Source of the DNA: JBGCFO01 sp045106955
GTDB lineage: Bacteria > Pseudomonadota > Alphaproteobacteria > Rickettsiales > Rickettsiaceae
DNA: 53,506 bases
NCBI GenBank assembly: GCA_045106955.1
Contig: JBGCFO010000027.1
Span: 1-53,506 of the forward strand
Reading direction: 5' to 3'
Shown here piece by piece: positions 25,510-34,929 of the stretch (position 1 is the first letter of the stretch; every line of letters starts with the position of its first letter). The notes beneath the pieces were generated by a model. That model was not told the DNA's origin. It saw nothing but the letters and a program-made list of their open reading frames with translations, and did no database searches. Position numbers and translations under genes: made by a program.

Positions 25510-27273
25510 ATGCTTAACTTCGGAATATTTCAAGATTCAATAAAATATCTAGTATTTTTTTTTGGATTTTACAGAAAAAATATAATCTTATTATTTGCAA
25601 TAACTCTTGTTATTAGCTTTACATCAATCATTGATAGCTTGTTACTAAAAAATATTATCGATCTAATAGAATCATTTTCTGACGAATACATCACCCACCT
25701 ATCAAAATATATCATCATTTGGTCAATAATTTACGCATTCTGGTGGCAATTCATTAATTTTATCAATCGTATCTACGATTATTTACATATGAAAACTTTG
25801 CCTATGGTTAAAGGAAAGGTAGTTGAAGAATTATATAATCACGTACAGCATTGTAATTATCAATTTTTTCAAGATAATGCAACTGGCGATATAACTAACA
25901 AAATTACAGAAGGCTCTAAGGCTATAGAATTATGCTTTGAACGAATCAATGGAGATATTATAAGGCAAGTTGCTTTAGTTCTATTCTCAATTTGCACTAT
26001 GTATTATGTACATAGTATTTTAGCGCTAATATTTGCAATATGGGTTGTAATGTTTTTCATTATTAGCATATTGTATGGAGCGCGTATAGGTAAATATTCC
26101 AAAATTTTTGCCTATAATAGATCTAAACTTTCTGGCAAAATCGTTGATGCTCTATCTAATATTTTGGTAATTAAAATGTTTGCTAGATACTCATCTGAAA
26201 AAGACCATCTCAATAATCATATCAACACAACCATCGACAGCGATAAGTATATGAGAAGATTTATGATCAAATTATATTTTTTCATGGGCACCTCATGTGC
26301 AATTATGATTTTTTTTCTAGTATATTTTATCATGTCTTTGCGCGCTCAGCTGTTACTTAGCATTGGAGACTGTGTCCTTGTTCTATCTTTGGCTTGCACT
26401 GTTGTAGATGAGGTGTGGGATATGATGCATGATTTCGGTGAAATCATTCAAGAATTAGGAACATTTATGAATAGTATGAATTTACTCAAATTTGATACAT
26501 CATACAATGATCATGATGATGGCAAGATACTAAATGTAACAAAAGGAGTCATTGAATTTCGTAACGTCACATTCTGCTATAGAGATAAGCGAAAAATCTT
26601 CAATAATAAATCTATAACTATAGAAAGCAAACAAAGTGTTGGCCTAGTTGGATTTTCTGGATCTGGTAAAACAACTTTTGCAAATCTTATTGCAAGATTA
26701 TATGATATCCAGGATGGCTCTATATTAATTGATGATCAAGACCTTAAGTCGCTATCTAAACATTCATTACGTCAAAATATCAGCGTTATACCTCAAGATC
26801 CAATATTATTTAATCGTAGTATCTTTGAGAACATTCATTATGGCAAAATAACAGCTACTCGGGAAGAAGTTTTTAACGCAGCTAAGCTTGCTCATATTGA
26901 CAAGGTGATTGAATCATTGCCAAATGATTATGACACGATATGCGGAGAATCTGGTAAATATTTATCTGGAGGTCAGCGCCAAAGGATTGTAATTGCTCGC
27001 GCGATATTAAAAAATGCACCAATATTGATTTTAGATGAAGCTACTAGTAGTTTAGACAGTCATACAGAATCTCTGATTAAAGAATCGTTGGATATATTAA
27101 TGCAAAACAAAACAGTAATTGTAATCGCTCATAGATTGTCGACTGTTTTAAATATGGATAAAATTTTGGTATTTGACAGTGGTGGCGTTGTAGGATCTGG
27201 ATCTCATAGCGAGTTACTAAAAACTAACGATTTATACCAAAAATTATGGCATTCGCAATCGATTATATTGTAA
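25510..27273 (+). CDS. ABC exporter, fused membrane and ATPase domains
   Basis: A half-transporter of 587 aa that should work as a homodimer. Residues 15-320 form the six-helix type IV exporter domain. Residues 345-587 are the ATPase: Walker A GFSGSGKT (381-388), Q-loop VIPQDPILF, signature LSGGQRQR, Walker B ILILDEATS and the H-loop IAHRLST. All catalytic residues are present. The general layout is MsbA/HlyB-like. The substrate cannot be told from the sequence; lipid, peptide or drug are all possible. It stands alone on the plus strand. Confidence 0.95.
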   Translation: MLNFGIFQDSIKYLVFFFGFYRKNIILLFAITLVISFTSIIDSLLLKNIIDLIESFSDEYITHLSKYIIIWSIIYAFWWQFINFINRIYDYLHMKTLPMVKGKVVEELYNHVQHCNYQFFQDNATGDITNKITEGSKAIELCFERINGDIIRQVALVLFSICTMYYVHSILALIFAIWVVMFFIISILYGARIGKYSKIFAYNRSKLSGKIVDALSNILVIKMFARYSSEKDHLNNHINTTIDSDKYMRRFMIKLYFFMGTSCAIMIFFLVYFIMSLRAQLLLSIGDCVLVLSLACTVVDEVWDMMHDFGEIIQELGTFMNSMNLLKFDTSYNDHDDGKILNVTKGVIEFRNVTFCYRDKRKIFNNKSITIESKQSVGLVGFSGSGKTTFANLIARLYDIQDGSILIDDQDLKSLSKHSLRQNISVIPQDPILFNRSIFENIHYGKITATREEVFNAAKLAHIDKVIESLPNDYDTICGESGKYLSGGQRQRIVIARAILKNAPILILDEATSSLDSHTESLIKESLDILMQNKTVIVIAHRLSTVLNMDKILVFDSGGVVGSGSHSELLKTNDLYQKLWHSQSIIL

Positions 27274-27291
27274 GCTATCATTACTACTAAC

Positions 27292-27633
27292 TTACCATGC
27301 GTTACGAATAATCATCGGTAATTTATATGGGCTGATTAAAACTAGATCAAAACGAATATCGTACGACTGATATTTTTTGTGCCAACTTAAAAATAACTCA
27401 GCAGATCTCTTAATGCGTAATTGCTGATTAGATTTTAAGACTCGCTCTTCGTATTTAAAAAGACTCGATCTGGCTTTCACTTCAATAAATACTATTGTTT
27501 TGTTACGCACCATTACTATATCAATTTCACCAACGTAATTGCGCATACGATGACGTAGTAACTTATAGAAGCGCATCATATATATGATAATTACGATATA
27601 TTCACTAACCAAACCTAAGGTATTCGTTCTCAT
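27292..27633 (-). CDS. YraN/UPF0102 family nuclease-like protein
   Basis: A small restriction-endonuclease-fold protein. The core VGEIDIVMVRNKTIVFIEVKARSS carries the PD-(D/E)XK-type Glu/Asp and the E-x-K residues. The end FDLVLISP...IIRNAW is the classic UPF0102 C-terminus. I place the start at Met 27633 because RTNTLGLVSEY aligns with the family's usual N-terminus. An in-frame upstream ATG at 27684 would overlap the SPOR gene by 25 nt and add 17 atypical residues. YraN is proposed to act in DNA processing, but its role is poorly defined. It follows the SPOR-domain gene, as in other alphaproteobacterial clusters. Confidence 0.85.
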   Translation of the reverse strand: MRTNTLGLVSEYIVIIIYMMRFYKLLRHRMRNYVGEIDIVMVRNKTIVFIEVKARSSLFKYEERVLKSNQQLRIKRSAELFLSWHKKYQSYDIRFDLVLISPYKLPMIIRNAW

Positions 27634-27659
27634 TATTTTATCGCCATAAATAATAAAGA

Positions 27660-28307
27660 TTATTGCATTTTTCTTATCAAGCAAGTTTGTTGGTAATAGC
27701 TAAGTTTTTTACAGATAAACTGAGCTTCATATATATTTTTATAATTTCCCACTAGCAATACAAATATATATTTCTCAGTATTAGGGTCCATTATTTTTTG
27801 AAGAATCATATGCTTTGAATCGAATAATTTAGTGTATCTTGTTTGTAAATCATTCCAAATGCTTAATGCCTGGGTTTCAGTTGGAGATACTGCTAGCTGA
27901 ATCTGATAATAATTTAAGTCTAAATCGTAAGAATTATATAGCGTCATATCTTGATCTTGTTTTTCTGCGATAAATCTTACGTTAAAAGATAAATCATCTT
28001 TTAAATTTAAGCCATCACTATACCATTCTTTTGCTTGAATATATTTGAAAAGATTCATTGGCAATTCTGAATCTTTCGCAATTACAACATTATATTGCTC
28101 ATTATTATTGATCAATTGATTCACCACATCATTATGAACTGCATTTTCCTCAGATAGTTTAATTTTAATTTTATCAGAAGTATGGTAAATAATTTCTACT
28201 TCATGATCATAGAAAAAACGTTTATAAACTACAAAAACTACTATAGCAATACTAATAATGGATAAAATGATTAATAATATCGCTCTATTTCTGTTATTAA
28301 TAAACAT
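27660..28307 (-). CDS. SPOR-domain membrane protein
   Basis: One N-terminal membrane helix (about residues 8-27) and a periplasmic part. The last 75 residues match the SPOR fold: YYQIQLAVSPTETQALSIWNDL, then YIFVLLVGNYKNIYEAQFICKKL ending CLIRK. SPOR domains bind denuded peptidoglycan glycan strands at the division site. The order argS-SPOR downstream of dgt is common in Alphaproteobacteria. It lies 59 nt after argS. Confidence 0.85.
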   Translation of the reverse strand: MFINNRNRAILLIILSIISIAIVVFVVYKRFFYDHEVEIIYHTSDKIKIKLSEENAVHNDVVNQLINNNEQYNVVIAKDSELPMNLFKYIQAKEWYSDGLNLKDDLSFNVRFIAEKQDQDMTLYNSYDLDLNYYQIQLAVSPTETQALSIWNDLQTRYTKLFDSKHMILQKIMDPNTEKYIFVLLVGNYKNIYEAQFICKKLSYYQQTCLIRKMQ

Positions 28308-28366
28308 TTTATAAATTTCTATATATCAATATTCTATGCAAATACAATGCCAACATTTGTATATGT

Positions 28367-30109
28367 TTACATTTTTTCTACAGGATTCACCCCTATAATC
28401 TCAAAACCACTAAACATTGTTTTTTGTACTGCCATAACCAACGCTAATCTTGCAGATGTAAGATCATCATCATCTTGCACGATAAAACGATAATCATTAC
28501 TCTCTTTACCTAAATTCCATAAAGAATGGAATGTCGCCGCTAAATTCATAAGATAAAATGCAATTCTATGAGGTTCAAAATATTTTGCTGCAGATTCCAA
28601 AATTTTTTGCCAAGATGCTAGGCTTTTTATTAATCCAATTTCATCTTCTGAACTTAGTAATTCGAGATCATACTGATCATTTATAAACTTGTGATATGCT
28701 TCTTGCGCTGTTTCCTTGGCTTTAGATAGAATAGACACGGTACGCACATAAGCATATTGAACATAAAATACTGGATTATCTTTGGATTGCTCTTTGATCA
28801 AATCTAAATCAAAATCAATAACAGAGTCATTCTTGCGGGTTAACATCATAAATCTCAATGCATCTTTATCAACTTCTTCTAATACAGAATCTAATGTTAT
28901 AAAATTACCAATTCGTTTAGACATTTTTTCTACAGATCCATTACGAATAATATTTACTAATTGACAAATCTTGATATCACAAGATACCTTGCCCTTAGAA
29001 ATAGCCTTAGTTATTGCTTTAATACGCTCTACATACCCACTATGATCTGCTCCTAAAATGTATATTACATAATCAAAACCTCGTTCTATCTTATCATACA
29101 TATATGCAATATCAGACGCAAAATAAGTCCAACTATTATCAGATTTTTGCAACGGCCTATCCTGATCATCGCCAAATTCTGTAGATTTAAACAATAATTG
29201 ATTGCGGCTATCCCAATTTTCATTTCCTTTGCCTTTGGGCGCTGGTAACTTACCTGTGTAAACCAAGCCTAATTTGGTAATATCTTTTATTGCTGCATTA
29301 AGCTTGTTTGAATCATGCAATTCTTGCTCTGAAACAAAGACTTCGTGATGAACTCCTAATTTGTTTAAATCGAGTTTAATAGATTTCATCATAGTATCGA
29401 TAGTAAAATCTTTAACTATTGCATTTGCCTGATCCTTGCTAATCTTATTTAAATTATCACTATGCTTATCAACTAAAGCACGTGCTACTTCTACCAGATA
29501 TTCACCAGGATAAAGATTATTTGGTATAACAGCTTTAACTCCTGTTACAATCTCTTGATATCTGAGCATTACAGTGCTGATAAGATCTTGTATTTGAGCT
29601 CCAGCGTCGTTTATGTAATATTCCTTCACAACGGAATCGTAATTGCATTTCTTTAACAACCGAGCTAATACATCTCCATACACAGCGCATCTTGCATGTC
29701 CAATATGCAATGGGCCAGTAGGATTTGCTGAAACATATTCAATGTTAACTTTATGTTGAATATCGATATCTAGCTCTATTGAGCTAAAATCCTTTTTATC
29801 AGACAATATTTGCTTGATATATGAATGCCATATTTCTGATTTAAGTGTAAAATTAATAAACCCAGGATTAGCAATCTCAATGTGCGCAACGTAAGGCAGT
29901 TTAGATAAATCATTTTTAAGCCGTATTGCCAATTGATTGGGATTAGATTTTAATTCTGAAGCGAGTAGCATTGCAGCATTAGTTGATACATCGCCATTTA
30001 GTGAATTTTTTGGTATTTCGATAACAATATTGCTCAGTAAATCATCCTTGGCGCTTAGTTTAGACGCAGACTTGCAAACATCCTCTTTTAATATTTTAAA
30101 AATATTCAT
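28367..30109 (-). CDS. argS: Arginyl-tRNA synthetase
   Basis: Class I synthetase charging tRNA-Arg. The N-terminal additional domain (1-100) recognises the tRNA D-loop. The HIGH motif lies in SANPTGPLHIGHARCAVYGD (about 119-138) and the KMSKS-equivalent is EKMSKRIGN (about 395). The C-terminal anticodon-binding helix bundle ends with EIIGVNPVEKM. The length (580 aa) is standard. It follows dgt by 5 nt on the same strand. Confidence 0.98.
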   Translation of the reverse strand: MNIFKILKEDVCKSASKLSAKDDLLSNIVIEIPKNSLNGDVSTNAAMLLASELKSNPNQLAIRLKNDLSKLPYVAHIEIANPGFINFTLKSEIWHSYIKQILSDKKDFSSIELDIDIQHKVNIEYVSANPTGPLHIGHARCAVYGDVLARLLKKCNYDSVVKEYYINDAGAQIQDLISTVMLRYQEIVTGVKAVIPNNLYPGEYLVEVARALVDKHSDNLNKISKDQANAIVKDFTIDTMMKSIKLDLNKLGVHHEVFVSEQELHDSNKLNAAIKDITKLGLVYTGKLPAPKGKGNENWDSRNQLLFKSTEFGDDQDRPLQKSDNSWTYFASDIAYMYDKIERGFDYVIYILGADHSGYVERIKAITKAISKGKVSCDIKICQLVNIIRNGSVEKMSKRIGNFITLDSVLEEVDKDALRFMMLTRKNDSVIDFDLDLIKEQSKDNPVFYVQYAYVRTVSILSKAKETAQEAYHKFINDQYDLELLSSEDEIGLIKSLASWQKILESAAKYFEPHRIAFYLMNLAATFHSLWNLGKESNDYRFIVQDDDDLTSARLALVMAVQKTMFSGFEIIGVNPVEKM

Positions 30110-30114
30110 AAGAC

Positions 30115-31281
30115 CTATATATTATTAAAAGTTAAATCATGATACAACTGATACTCGCTGATTGCAAAACGATCTGTCATCCCTGCAATATAATCAGAAA
30201 CCAATAAAGCCTTAGATTTATCATTGGAAAATTGTAATTTTTTGGCATCATATTGAGGTAGCAAGTTAGCATTATTCATATATAATGTAAATAAGCTTTG
30301 TACAACTTTTTTGCATTTTATATTGATAGATGCAACGTATCTGTGGCGATATACGTTTGCAAGTAAAAATTGCTTTATATTAGTTATGGCGCTCATGATC
30401 TCTTTAGAAAAATCAATCACAGGTCTATCTAAAAGCCTGATATCTTCGAGTGTTTCAATGTTATATTTGATAAAATTATCTTTACTTGTTTGTAGTAAGT
30501 CTGTAATTAAAATATGCATTAATTTTCTAGTAACTTCATATATCAAGCGAGAATTACTAATATCTTGAATAAATTTTGCGCGCATATCATTTAAAATGTT
30601 ATTTACTAGATCAATATCAGATAAATCCTTAAAATTGATTATATTAGCCCTAATGGCATCTTCTAAATCATGGCATATATATGTTATATCATCTGCAAGT
30701 GATGCAATTTGGGCTTCTGATGAAGGATAAAGATTAAGCTCAAGATTGTTGGTGTCATTGTATTGCATTATATATTCATCGATTTTACCATCAGTTAAAG
30801 GCCCATTATGCTTCACTACACCTTCTAAAGTTTCCCATGTTAAATTTAATCCACTATATGCAGCATATCTTTCCTCTAGAATAGTAATTAATTTTAAAGC
30901 ATGAGTGTTATGAGAAAAACCACCGTAATCCTTCATGCAAATATTTAGGACCTCTTCTCCTGCGTGCCCAAATGGCGTATGTCCAATATCATGCGCTAAT
31001 GCAACAGTTTCTGCAAGAGCTTCAGCAAGATTCAATTCTTTTGCAATAGAGCGTGCAACTGTTGATACTTCAACGGAATGAGTAAGGCGATTCCTATAAT
31101 GATCGCCTTCATGATTTATAAAGATTTGTGTTTTATATTGAGCCCTTCTAAATGCATTAGATCGTATTACTCTATCACGATCACGTTCAAATTCATTTCT
31201 ATAAGATGTTGGTAGTTCTTTATATAACCTTCCTCTGCTAAATCGTGGATCAGATGCATAAGACGCAAGTACAGTTGACAT
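30115..31281 (-). CDS. dgt: Deoxyguanosinetriphosphate triphosphohydrolase-like protein (HD domain)
   Basis: dNTP triphosphohydrolase of the HD superfamily, which releases tripolyphosphate from dNTPs. The opening SDPRFSRGRLYKELPTSYRNEFERDRDRVIRSNAFRR matches the dGTPase type 2 branch. The HD site is visible as NRLTHSVEVS and ALAHDIGHTPFGHAGE, with the late Asp in ADDITYICHDLEDAIRA. The length (388 aa) is normal. dgt-argS pairing is a conserved alphaproteobacterial arrangement. Confidence 0.95.
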   Translation of the reverse strand: MSTVLASYASDPRFSRGRLYKELPTSYRNEFERDRDRVIRSNAFRRAQYKTQIFINHEGDHYRNRLTHSVEVSTVARSIAKELNLAEALAETVALAHDIGHTPFGHAGEEVLNICMKDYGGFSHNTHALKLITILEERYAAYSGLNLTWETLEGVVKHNGPLTDGKIDEYIMQYNDTNNLELNLYPSSEAQIASLADDITYICHDLEDAIRANIINFKDLSDIDLVNNILNDMRAKFIQDISNSRLIYEVTRKLMHILITDLLQTSKDNFIKYNIETLEDIRLLDRPVIDFSKEIMSAITNIKQFLLANVYRHRYVASINIKCKKVVQSLFTLYMNNANLLPQYDAKKLQFSNDKSKALLVSDYIAGMTDRFAISEYQLYHDLTFNNI

Positions 31282-31389
31282 AAAATTATTATACTAATTG
31301 ATATTGTATTATATTATCTAATAGTTTATATTGTTATTTATATTAATACATTATTAATATAATTTAAATAGTAATCTTATCTTTTAACT

Positions 31390-31731
31390 ATGCAATTGCA
31401 AATTACTGATAGTGCAACAAATAGAATAAAGGAAATCTGCTCTAAAAAACAATACTCAGATTCCACTCTTAGAATCACTGTTAATGGTGGTGGCTGCGCT
31501 GGATTTACATATAAATATGAATTTATTACGCAAAATGATATCAGTGCAGAAGATTTTGTTTTAGAAAGCGCAAGTGACAATAAAGTAAAAATTGTAATTG
31601 ATAAACTCTCTCAAACTTATTTAGATGGATGCATCGTAAATTTTGTACAAGAATTAGGTAAAGCTTACTTCGAAATCAAAAATCCTAATGCAACAGATAG
31701 ATGCGGATGCGGCAATTCATTTTCAGTTTGA
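31390..31731 (+). CDS. erpA: A-type iron-sulfur carrier protein (ErpA/IscA-like)
   Basis: Carrier that delivers Fe-S clusters to apoproteins. All three ligand cysteines are present: Cys36 in GGGCAGF and Cys105/Cys107 in the C-terminal CGCG. The 113-aa length and the FTYKYEF segment fit ErpA, but IscA cannot be excluded on sequence reading alone. It is divergent from dgt, with a 108-nt AT-rich gap. Divergence from dgt is a known alphaproteobacterial arrangement for erpA, which favours that name. Confidence 0.9.
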   Translation: MQLQITDSATNRIKEICSKKQYSDSTLRITVNGGGCAGFTYKYEFITQNDISAEDFVLESASDNKVKIVIDKLSQTYLDGCIVNFVQELGKAYFEIKNPNATDRCGCGNSFSV

Positions 31732-31862
31732 TATTTTATACAAAAAAATTTTGCTGGTAATTTAAGATTGTCTTTGCAAGTAATTAATGCATTTATTGTC
31801 GCATAAAGACTGCAAGTGTTATTTTTGCCATACTTATTTATTAATAGTTAATAAATTTATAA

Positions 31863-31912
31863 TAATATATATACTAATTATTATAAATTGTTAATAATTA
31901 GTATATATATTA
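31863..31912. repeat. 20-bp AT-only inverted repeat with 10-nt loop
   Basis: Arms 31864-31882 and 31893-31911 are perfect complements over 19 bp, 20 with the flanking pair. Apart from one C/G pair the arms are all A and T. It lies 22 nt before the start of the 382-aa gene and about 130 nt after erpA. It may be an operator, a terminator for erpA, or a cruciform; there is no U tract after it to decide. Confidence 0.6.
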
Positions 31913-31934
31913 ATATAAGTAGTTAGTAAATGAT

Positions 31935-33083
31935 ATGCATTCAAGAGTAGTTAGACCCAAAGATACCAAAGAAAAGGCAAGGTTGCATCGTCTTGATAAA
32001 AAAAGAATGCACTATAGAAATGAAAAAAAAGCCATAGAAAAAATTCATAATAAAAAGCAAGAAGCAAAACTCAAAATAGATGAAAAGAAAGTGCATAATA
32101 AGAAGCAAGAAGCAAAACTCAAAATGTATGTTGATGAGGCTCAAAATGCTGCAGAAGAAAAAAATCTTTTAAAAGATCAATTGCAACATCATAAAAATTT
32201 GATGACGCAAAAAATAAATGATATCAAAAAACATGTTCTATATGAACTTAAGCATGAATTTATTAAGTTTTTGTTTCCTGGCGCTATACCTTCATTAGAG
32301 CAAATGGAAGAGATTGAAAGTACAATTACAACTTGCTTTGACATTGCAATCAATCAAAAAAATGAGCCTATTATTAATCCCGAAGCATTTGATCCCGATG
32401 CGCAGAAAATGGAATATAAAAATATATTAATTCAGCTACTATCATCTCTAGAACATCAAGAATCTGTAGATATACTTTTATCAATAATAGAAATGCATAA
32501 AGGCATTATGTTGATTCAATCGCACGGCTTAGCATACGAATACCAAGAGCACGAAGAATATTTTGGTATAGAAAGTAAGTACAGACAAGAGATAGTAAGG
32601 TTTATGTCAGACAATTATAATGAATACATACCTAATAAAGAAATTATAGATGCTATATACGATTATTTTTATAGTGTATACAATATACATAAGCATACAA
32701 TTGCAACATCATGTTTACAATATGGTAGATTTATTGAACCCGACTGTAAATTACATCTAATTTGTACTAAATATGGATTAGATCACAATGCAGTTATGAT
32801 GCATGCTGACACCCTTTCTGAGAAGTACAGTAATATGTTGCATAAAAAATCAAAGCTTTTAGATGATGTTTCATCAGCAATATTAGAAAAAGATGATCAG
32901 CAAATTCATGAGTCAATCGTTGTTGATGATTACTCACTCATATTGGGAGAAAGCGCTTTTAACACTCCAGTCAAATGCCGATTATTGTCAATAGATTTAA
33001 ATAATTTAACAAGCATGAATCACGCTGACTTGCATGGCAATCTATCCAACAGAACCATTGATTATAGTCTTGATTCAGAATGA
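31935..33083 (+). CDS. Hypothetical protein with Lys-rich coiled-coil N-terminus (382 aa)
   Basis: I do not recognise a family. The N-terminal 90 residues are highly charged (Lys/Glu) and contain a 16-codon tandem duplication with unit HNKKQEAKLK...: the DNA period is 48 nt, with copies starting near 32047 and 32095. The middle and C-terminal parts are helical and neutral, ending in an Asn/Leu/Asp-rich tail. There is no signal peptide or membrane helix. It lies alone between erpA and the two-component pair. Its composition resembles coiled-coil or secreted proteins of intracellular bacteria, which is only a hint. Confidence 0.7.
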   Translation: MHSRVVRPKDTKEKARLHRLDKKRMHYRNEKKAIEKIHNKKQEAKLKIDEKKVHNKKQEAKLKMYVDEAQNAAEEKNLLKDQLQHHKNLMTQKINDIKKHVLYELKHEFIKFLFPGAIPSLEQMEEIESTITTCFDIAINQKNEPIINPEAFDPDAQKMEYKNILIQLLSSLEHQESVDILLSIIEMHKGIMLIQSHGLAYEYQEHEEYFGIESKYRQEIVRFMSDNYNEYIPNKEIIDAIYDYFYSVYNIHKHTIATSCLQYGRFIEPDCKLHLICTKYGLDHNAVMMHADTLSEKYSNMLHKKSKLLDDVSSAILEKDDQQIHESIVVDDYSLILGESAFNTPVKCRLLSIDLNNLTSMNHADLHGNLSNRTIDYSLDSE

Positions 33084-33103
33084 TCTATTTAAAATAGAAA
33101 GAT

Positions 33104-33523
33104 TTAGCTCATATCAAAAGTAGTTTTCTTAAGACGAGCTAATTCTTCTTTTAAACAAACATTTATAAGTTTAAGTAAATCCTGGTATGCATATGGTTTT
33201 TGAAGCCAATGAACATTATTATAATCACTTTTGTTATAGTAAAAACCAGTTTGGATTATTATTTGAATATCTTTATTTTTTCGATCACTTCTAATGATTT
33301 CTAGCAATTCATAGCCTGTAATATCTTGCAAATCAAGATCAAGTAATATCAACTTTATTTGATCTCCAAACTTCTTGAACAATTCAAGTGCTTGATGCCC
33401 ATTAAATGCTTTAATGAATCTATAATCCTGCGTTTCGTATTTTAATATATCAATCATGTCATGACACATAGGATCATCATCCACTAACAATACTAATGGT
33501 AAAGAGTTAGTTAGCATATTCAA
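33104..33523 (-). CDS. Single-domain response regulator (receiver only)
   Basis: A 139-aa CheY-like receiver without an output domain. The acidic pocket is VDDD (residues 14-17). The phosphoacceptor is Asp62 in ILLDLDLQDITGYEL; the usual Pro of the loop is replaced by Gln-Asp. The conserved Thr (IIQTGF) and Lys (LQKPYAY) are present. It is 3 nt downstream of the histidine kinase, so the pair is almost surely cognate. Without an output domain it must act by protein contact, by phosphotransfer to another protein, or as a phosphate sink. Confidence 0.93.
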   Translation of the reverse strand: MNMLTNSLPLVLLVDDDPMCHDMIDILKYETQDYRFIKAFNGHQALELFKKFGDQIKLILLDLDLQDITGYELLEIIRSDRKNKDIQIIIQTGFYYNKSDYNNVHWLQKPYAYQDLLKLINVCLKEELARLKKTTFDMS

Positions 33524-33526
33524 TTC

Positions 33527-34816
33527 TCAGAGTATTGGTATTATAAAAGATATCTTAGCTCCAGCTGGCTCACTAGAATTTTCAGCCCAAATACGCCCGT
33601 GATGAGCATTAATAATTTCATTGCAGAAGAACAACCCAAGTCCGGTACTAATCTTTCTATTTTTATTATTTTTGCTACGCATGAACGGTTGAAATATTTT
33701 ATCCAACTCATCTGTTGGTATGCCAATGCCTTGATCTCGTACAACGCATTTCCAATATACTTTATCATTCAAATTTACCTTCATCAAAGACACATCTATC
33801 TTCCCAACTTTTGTGTATTTAATTGCGTTGCCCAATAAATTCATGATTAACTGTTCTATCTTATTAACATCGCCCCTAATTTGAGCATTGTCTACATTAT
33901 TGTGCTTAAAATCAATTTGCACATCATCGTCATCATCTACATATAAGTTTTTAGTTTGCATAATGGCTATATCAATAATTTGAACCAAATTAAGATTATC
34001 AAAATTATATAATAATTTTCCACTATTTAATTCCACAAAATTTAATAGCTTGCTCACCAAAGCCTTTAAGTATATAGCATTACCAGCTATTTTATTTGCA
34101 CGATCTTTCTTTTCTTCGTTGTTAAGTTTATCCCAATGATTGTACAGCAATTGAGACATATTAGAAATGCTATGCACAGGACTACGTAATTCATGATTAA
34201 TATAACCCAATAACTCATTATTATTTTTCATTGAACTTTTTTGATAAGTTTCTTCAAAAGGTATCTTAGAATTTTTGTCATCAAAATATAAACTTGTTAT
34301 ATCTTGAGCTTTATATTTCTTAAGCATAAATGCATATGCAATAGTACAAAACAAGAGTGGTATTATATATTTTAATCCAATTATAAAATTTTCCAATCCG
34401 AAAGGTTTAATTATTGTAATTGCAATATACGACCCTAACACACCTAAAAATATTACCAATAAGATGTTTACACAATTCATCAAGGTAATAACTGCAACAG
34501 TTAAACAAATTAAAAAATATATTAACCATTGACTGTTATTTGTTGTATTAAGTAAAATAAGAGAAAGAAAAAATATAAGATAAGCAGCACTAATAAATTG
34601 CAGAATTTTTAACGATTGCATACGATTCATCATTAAGAACAAAGATAGGATCAATCCTATTATATTAAATACTTGGTAAATATTAGAAGAATATTCTATA
34701 GAATAGTTGATAAAGAAAAAATAAGAATATACTATTACAGAAAGTATGCTGAAAATAGTTAAGGATTTTGATAGATTAATACCTCGTGTGAAGCCCTTTT
34801 TGATGGTATGAAACAT
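33527..34816 (-). CDS. Membrane sensor histidine kinase with six-helix input region
   Basis: Residues 18-165 form five or six tightly packed membrane helices with almost no periplasmic domain. The H-box is YINHELRSPVHSIS with His208. The N-box is NLLGNAIKYTKVG, the G1 box RDQGIGIP, the F-box IFQPF and the G2 box STGLGLFFCNEI. All catalytic parts are intact. A sensor with no extracytoplasmic domain must detect a membrane or lipid-soluble signal. The layout recalls CqsS/LqsS-type kinases, but I cannot prove the relation. It is not one of the usual Rickettsiales kinases (CckA, PleC, NtrY) by domain layout. Confidence 0.92.
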   Translation of the reverse strand: MFHTIKKGFTRGINLSKSLTIFSILSVIVYSYFFFINYSIEYSSNIYQVFNIIGLILSLFLMMNRMQSLKILQFISAAYLIFFLSLILLNTTNNSQWLIYFLICLTVAVITLMNCVNILLVIFLGVLGSYIAITIIKPFGLENFIIGLKYIIPLLFCTIAYAFMLKKYKAQDITSLYFDDKNSKIPFEETYQKSSMKNNNELLGYINHELRSPVHSISNMSQLLYNHWDKLNNEEKKDRANKIAGNAIYLKALVSKLLNFVELNSGKLLYNFDNLNLVQIIDIAIMQTKNLYVDDDDDVQIDFKHNNVDNAQIRGDVNKIEQLIMNLLGNAIKYTKVGKIDVSLMKVNLNDKVYWKCVVRDQGIGIPTDELDKIFQPFMRSKNNKNRKISTGLGLFFCNEIINAHHGRIWAENSSEPAGAKISFIIPIL

Positions 34817-34929
34817 ATGTGAATAAATTACATCCTACAAAATCAAATTTAAGAATAAGAAACATTCATACTGAGAAATATAACATATACAAAAATACTC
34901 TGCAACCCCTAAATTATTAGATTACAAGC

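Noticed and set aside
27634..27684. Upstream start for the YraN-like gene
   Set aside because: It would overlap the SPOR gene and add residues that do not align with the family; the Met at 27633 fits better, though not proven.
33086..33100. Small palindrome after the 382-aa gene as a terminator
   Set aside because: The 7-bp arms of A/T with almost no loop would not form a stable RNA hairpin.
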